Source: Hyphomicrobiales bacterium (GTDB taxonomy: Bacteria > Pseudomonadota > Alphaproteobacteria > Rhizobiales > Aestuariivirgaceae). From it: 8,403 bases of DNA. A program made the position numbers and the translations under genes. Shown one piece after another: positions 5,868 through 8,403 of the stretch. The notes under the pieces were generated by a model. That model was not told where the DNA came from. It did not search any database and saw only the letters and a list, made by a program, of their open reading frames with translations. The stretch lies in NCBI GenBank assembly GCA_027030295.1, contig JALVFB010000283.1:1-8403 (forward strand), read 5' to 3'. How positions within the stretch are numbered: position 1 is the first letter of the stretch; each line of letters begins with the position of its first letter.

Positions 5868-8237
5868 GTGGCCAGTTGCGGTCTTGAAAACCTGCTGCAA
5901 GGCAGCGATCGGCACAGGCTCCGGATTCCCGGCCTGGAACAACCCCTGCACGTGTCCGAACGCACCATCCGCCGCATCATCACGCTCATCGCCATCCTCG
6001 CCATCATCGTGCTGGCGCTGTCGCTGACCCTGCATTTCGCCGCCCAATACGCCGGGGTGCAGCAATCGCAACGCCAGCAGTTGCTCACCCTGCTGCGGCT
6101 GGCGGGGCATGGCCTGAACGATGTCACCCGCAGCGCAGGCACGGCGCGCATGCCCACCCGCTCCGACCTCATGAAGGTGCTGCCGGATTTCGCTCTGGAC
6201 AACGGCCGGGTGTTCATCCTGGCCGGCGTCGATGACACGGCGCGCGTCATACTCGCCGCGGAAAAAGAGCCGCTGAAGGGCCTGCGGGAAGGCGCGCCCC
6301 TGCCGGGCTTCCTGCATGCCTCGCCGGAGACGGAAACGGCGTCCCTGCGGGTGGTGCGTGATGCCGCCGGTGAACCGGTGCTGACCGGCAGCATGCCGCT
6401 GGCCACCTGGCCGGGGCGGTTGCTGGTGGCGCAGCCGGCGGGACGCATGAACGGCCTGTGGCGCTCCAGCGCCAACATGCTGGCCAGCCTGTTCATCGGC
6501 CTGTTCATCGTCATGGTGGGGCTGATTTCCGTCTACAACTGGCAGGCGGCGCAGGCGGAGCGCGCCCGGCGCGAACGCAGCCGTTTCATCGACCGGCTGG
6601 AAAAGGCGCTCACGCTGGGGCGCTGCGGCCTGTGGGACTGGGACGTGGCGCGCGGGCGCATCTATCTCTCCAGCTCCATGCGGGGGCTGCTGGGACTGCC
6701 GGAGCTGGACGGCTACATCGACATGGCCGACTTCATCGTCCTGCAGCACCCGGAGGAAAAGCCGGTGGACGTGTTGCTGGAAGAAGGGCTGGAAGCGGGC
6801 AACGACACCTTCGAGCACGAAATCCGCCTGCGCAAGGCCGATGGCGACTGGCTGTGGCTGAAGCTGCGCGGCGCCCTGCCGGCGCGCGAAGGCAACGTTT
6901 CCGAAAGCCGCCACCTGGTGGGCATCGCGGTGGACATCACCGCCCAGAAAAAGGCCGCCGCGGCCATGCGCAGCGCCGAACAACGGCTGCTCAGCGCCAT
7001 CGAATCGCTGTCGGAAAGCTTCGTGCTGTGGAACGAGCAGATGCGGATGGTGATGTGCAACAGCAAGTTCCGCGAGTTCCACGGCCTGCCGGAGAACGCC
7101 TGCCGGTCCGGCCTGGCCTACGCCGACATCATGCGCCAGGCCCGTCACCCGATCCGCAACCGCCACCTCAAGCACATCTACAGCGACGGGCCGGAGCAGG
7201 AAAACATCATGGAGCTGGAAATGGCCGACGGCCGCTGGTTGCAAATCAGCGAGCGCACCATGCCCGATGGCAGCCTGGTTTCCGTGGGCACGGACATCAC
7301 CGAACTGAAGGCCAAGCAACTGGAGCTGGAGCAGTCGCAGCGCGAATTGCAGGAGACGGTGGAGGCCCTGCAACAGTCGCGGCGGGAGATCGAGAGCCAG
7401 AACGAACGGCTGAAGGACATGGCGCGGCGGGCGCAGCGGGCGCAACAGCGGGCGGAAGAGGCGTTGCGCACCAAGTCACAGTTCCTGGCCAACGTCAGCC
7501 ACGAGCTGTTCACGCCGCTCAACCACATTCTGGGGCCGGCGGACGCCATGCGCGCGCAGGCCCTCGGGCGGCTGCCGGCGCAGTATCTGGAATATGCCGA
7601 GAAAATTCACGAATCCGGCAAGGAGATGCAGCGCAAGATCCGCGACATGCTGGAATTCGCGCAGCTGAGCACCGGCGATGGCGAATTGCGGACGCAAGAA
7701 ACGGATCTGGAGCGGCTCATCGCCGAAACCGCCGAGGAATTCCTGCCTCAGGCGCGAGAACAGGGGTTGGGCCTGAAATGGCGGGTGCAGCCAGGACTGC
7801 GGGCGCGGGTGGATGGCGAGCGGCTGCGGCAGATGTTGCGGCAACTGGTTTCCAACGCAGTGCGCTTCACCGAACGAGGCGAGGTTTCCCTGAGCGCGGA
7901 AACCCGCGCCGGCCGGATTCTCGTCATCGAGGTGCGCGACACCGGCATCGGCATTCCGCAGGAAAAGATCGCGCTCATCGGCCGGCCCTTCGAACGCACG
8001 GGCAACGCCTACAACAGCCACCGCGGCGGTTCCGGCATCGGGCTGGCCATTGCCAAGATCATCGCCGAGCTACACGGCGGCAAGCTGGAAATCACCAGCG
8101 AGGAAGGCCGCGGCACGCGGGTGGCGTGCATCATTCCGCTGCGGAGCGGAGAAAACACCAGGAACGCTTCCGCGCAGAACGGTGGGGACGAGGCCGGCGA
8201 CACGATCGCGCCGCGGCGGATGGCGGCCCGGGGCTGA
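5868..8237 (+). CDS. Membrane PAS-PAS sensor histidine kinase, 789 aa
   Basis: This inner-membrane two-component kinase has TM1 (about 36-58, RRIITLIAILAIIVLALS), a periplasmic domain of about 145 aa (60-203) and TM2 (about 204-226). PAS1 with a PAC end spans 245-360 (GLWDWDVARGRIYLS, then DGDWLWLKLRG and VGIAVDITAQKK). PAS2, PAS_7-like, spans 372-480 (SESFVLWNEQMRMVMCNSKF, then VSVGTDITELKA). A coiled coil follows (480-535). HisKA has its phospho-acceptor H545 in FLANVSHELFTPLN, where F548 replaces the usual Arg of HELRTP. HATPase shows N-box N663 (QLVSNAVRFTERG), G1 DTGIGIP (691-697), F-box RPFERTG (706-712) and G2 GGSGIGLAIAK (720-730). All catalytic elements are present. There is no receiver domain, so it is a classical, non-hybrid kinase. 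The tail after 760 is low-complexity. The start is GTG at 5868 with GGGGGA 8 nt upstream; the next in-frame start (GTG 5952) would still keep TM1. The likely partner is the regulator at 8317. The signal sensed is unknown. Confidence 0.95.
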   Translation: MASCGLENLLQGSDRHRLRIPGLEQPLHVSERTIRRIITLIAILAIIVLALSLTLHFAAQYAGVQQSQRQQLLTLLRLAGHGLNDVTRSAGTARMPTRSDLMKVLPDFALDNGRVFILAGVDDTARVILAAEKEPLKGLREGAPLPGFLHASPETETASLRVVRDAAGEPVLTGSMPLATWPGRLLVAQPAGRMNGLWRSSANMLASLFIGLFIVMVGLISVYNWQAAQAERARRERSRFIDRLEKALTLGRCGLWDWDVARGRIYLSSSMRGLLGLPELDGYIDMADFIVLQHPEEKPVDVLLEEGLEAGNDTFEHEIRLRKADGDWLWLKLRGALPAREGNVSESRHLVGIAVDITAQKKAAAAMRSAEQRLLSAIESLSESFVLWNEQMRMVMCNSKFREFHGLPENACRSGLAYADIMRQARHPIRNRHLKHIYSDGPEQENIMELEMADGRWLQISERTMPDGSLVSVGTDITELKAKQLELEQSQRELQETVEALQQSRREIESQNERLKDMARRAQRAQQRAEEALRTKSQFLANVSHELFTPLNHILGPADAMRAQALGRLPAQYLEYAEKIHESGKEMQRKIRDMLEFAQLSTGDGELRTQETDLERLIAETAEEFLPQAREQGLGLKWRVQPGLRARVDGERLRQMLRQLVSNAVRFTERGEVSLSAETRAGRILVIEVRDTGIGIPQEKIALIGRPFERTGNAYNSHRGGSGIGLAIAKIIAELHGGKLEITSEEGRGTRVACIIPLRSGENTRNASAQNGGDEAGDTIAPRRMAARG

Positions 8238-8254
8238 GCCACACGGGAGTGCTT

Positions 8255-8283
8255 TTGCAAGCCGGCGCCGTCGCGCCTATATT
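8255..8283 (+). promoter_or_regulatory. Candidate promoter of the response regulator gene
   Basis: TTGCAA (8255-8260) and TATATT (8278-8283; 5 of 6 to TATAAT) are separated by exactly 17 bp in the 79-bp gap after the kinase stop. The predicted start is near 8290, leaving a leader of about 27 nt. It suggests that the regulator can be transcribed independently of the kinase. Confidence 0.55.
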
Positions 8284-8316
8284 TCCGCTTGAAACACCAT
8301 TGTCGGGACGGGAAAC

Positions 8317-8403
8317 ATGCATATCCTGGTGATCGAAGACGACCGCGAAGCGGCAAACTGGCTGCTGAAGGGCCTGCGCGAGGCGGGGCACGTGGCCGAT
8401 CTC
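8317..8403 (+). CDS. OmpR-like response regulator, N-terminal receiver fragment (partial)
   Basis: Twenty-nine codons are present before the right edge. MHILVIEDDREAANWLLKGL is the first beta strand and helix of a receiver domain; E7-D8-D9 form the acidic metal-binding pocket. The continuing LREAGHVADL matches OmpR/PhoB-family regulators, which carry a C-terminal winged-helix DNA-binding domain, but that part lies outside the window, as does the phospho-acceptor Asp expected near residue 51-53. GGGACGGGAAAC precedes the ATG. It follows the sensor kinase on the same strand and is its likely partner, though it has its own predicted promoter. Confidence 0.92.
   Translation, partial: MHILVIEDDREAANWLLKGLREAGHVADL

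Noticed and set aside
5504..5887. Open frames 5504-5887 and 5569-5862 on the plus strand before the kinase
   Set aside because: No SD, no hydrophobic or domain pattern; the first overlaps the kinase start.
5730..7445. 571-codon minus-strand open frame
   Set aside because: Antisense shadow of the sensor kinase, whose motifs are complete on the plus strand.
1..8403. CRISPR array, insertion sequence, phage or toxin-antitoxin module
   Set aside because: No regularly spaced repeats, transposase or integrase motifs, or toxin-antitoxin-like gene pairs were seen on either strand.

Overview
The window is GC-rich, densely coding DNA of proteobacterial type, most likely from an alphaproteobacterium. 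This rests on codon and GC bias, a PAS_7-type PAS domain in the histidine kinase, a PCu(A)C copper chaperone beside a DUF2946-like gene, and a CtrA-like TTAA-N7-TCAAC site. I cannot name the genus from sequence alone.

Layout. Positions 1-3743 hold three genes on the minus strand, transcribed right to left. They are an SLC13/DASS-type anion permease (2166-3743), a tandem-domain universal stress protein 16 nt behind it (1130-2149), and, after 74 nt, a nucleoside/sugar-type ABC ATPase (to 1055) that runs off the left edge. A plausible promoter (TCGACA-N17-TAGGAT on the minus strand) lies at 3787-3815. Positions 3744-4028 form a divergent intergenic region with overlapping inverted repeats. On the plus strand follow a Cys-rich one-TM protein resembling DUF2946 (4029-4439) and a periplasmic PCu(A)C copper chaperone (4489-4992), closed by a strong intrinsic terminator. 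A small, convergent, exported basic protein of unknown function sits at 5044-5346 on the minus strand. A 521-bp non-coding stretch (5347-5867) carries phased GTYAA boxes, short direct repeats and a dyad. Next come a 789-aa membrane PAS-PAS-HisKA-HATPase sensor kinase (5868-8237) and the first 29 codons of an OmpR-like response regulator (8317 to the edge) with its own good promoter.

How the genes work together. The permease and USP are almost certainly co-transcribed, which suggests that a nucleotide-binding stress protein adjusts anion transport. The DUF2946-like and PCu(A)C genes look like a two-gene copper-handling operon for the periplasm, for example cytochrome oxidase CuA delivery or copper tolerance. 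The kinase and regulator probably form a two-component system, although the regulator's own promoter means they need not be strictly co-transcribed. I do not see a clear new defence, mobile or RNA-based system. The best leads are the non-canonical permease paired with an unusual USP, the copper pair with metal-ligand-rich extensions, and the repeat-rich leader of the kinase.
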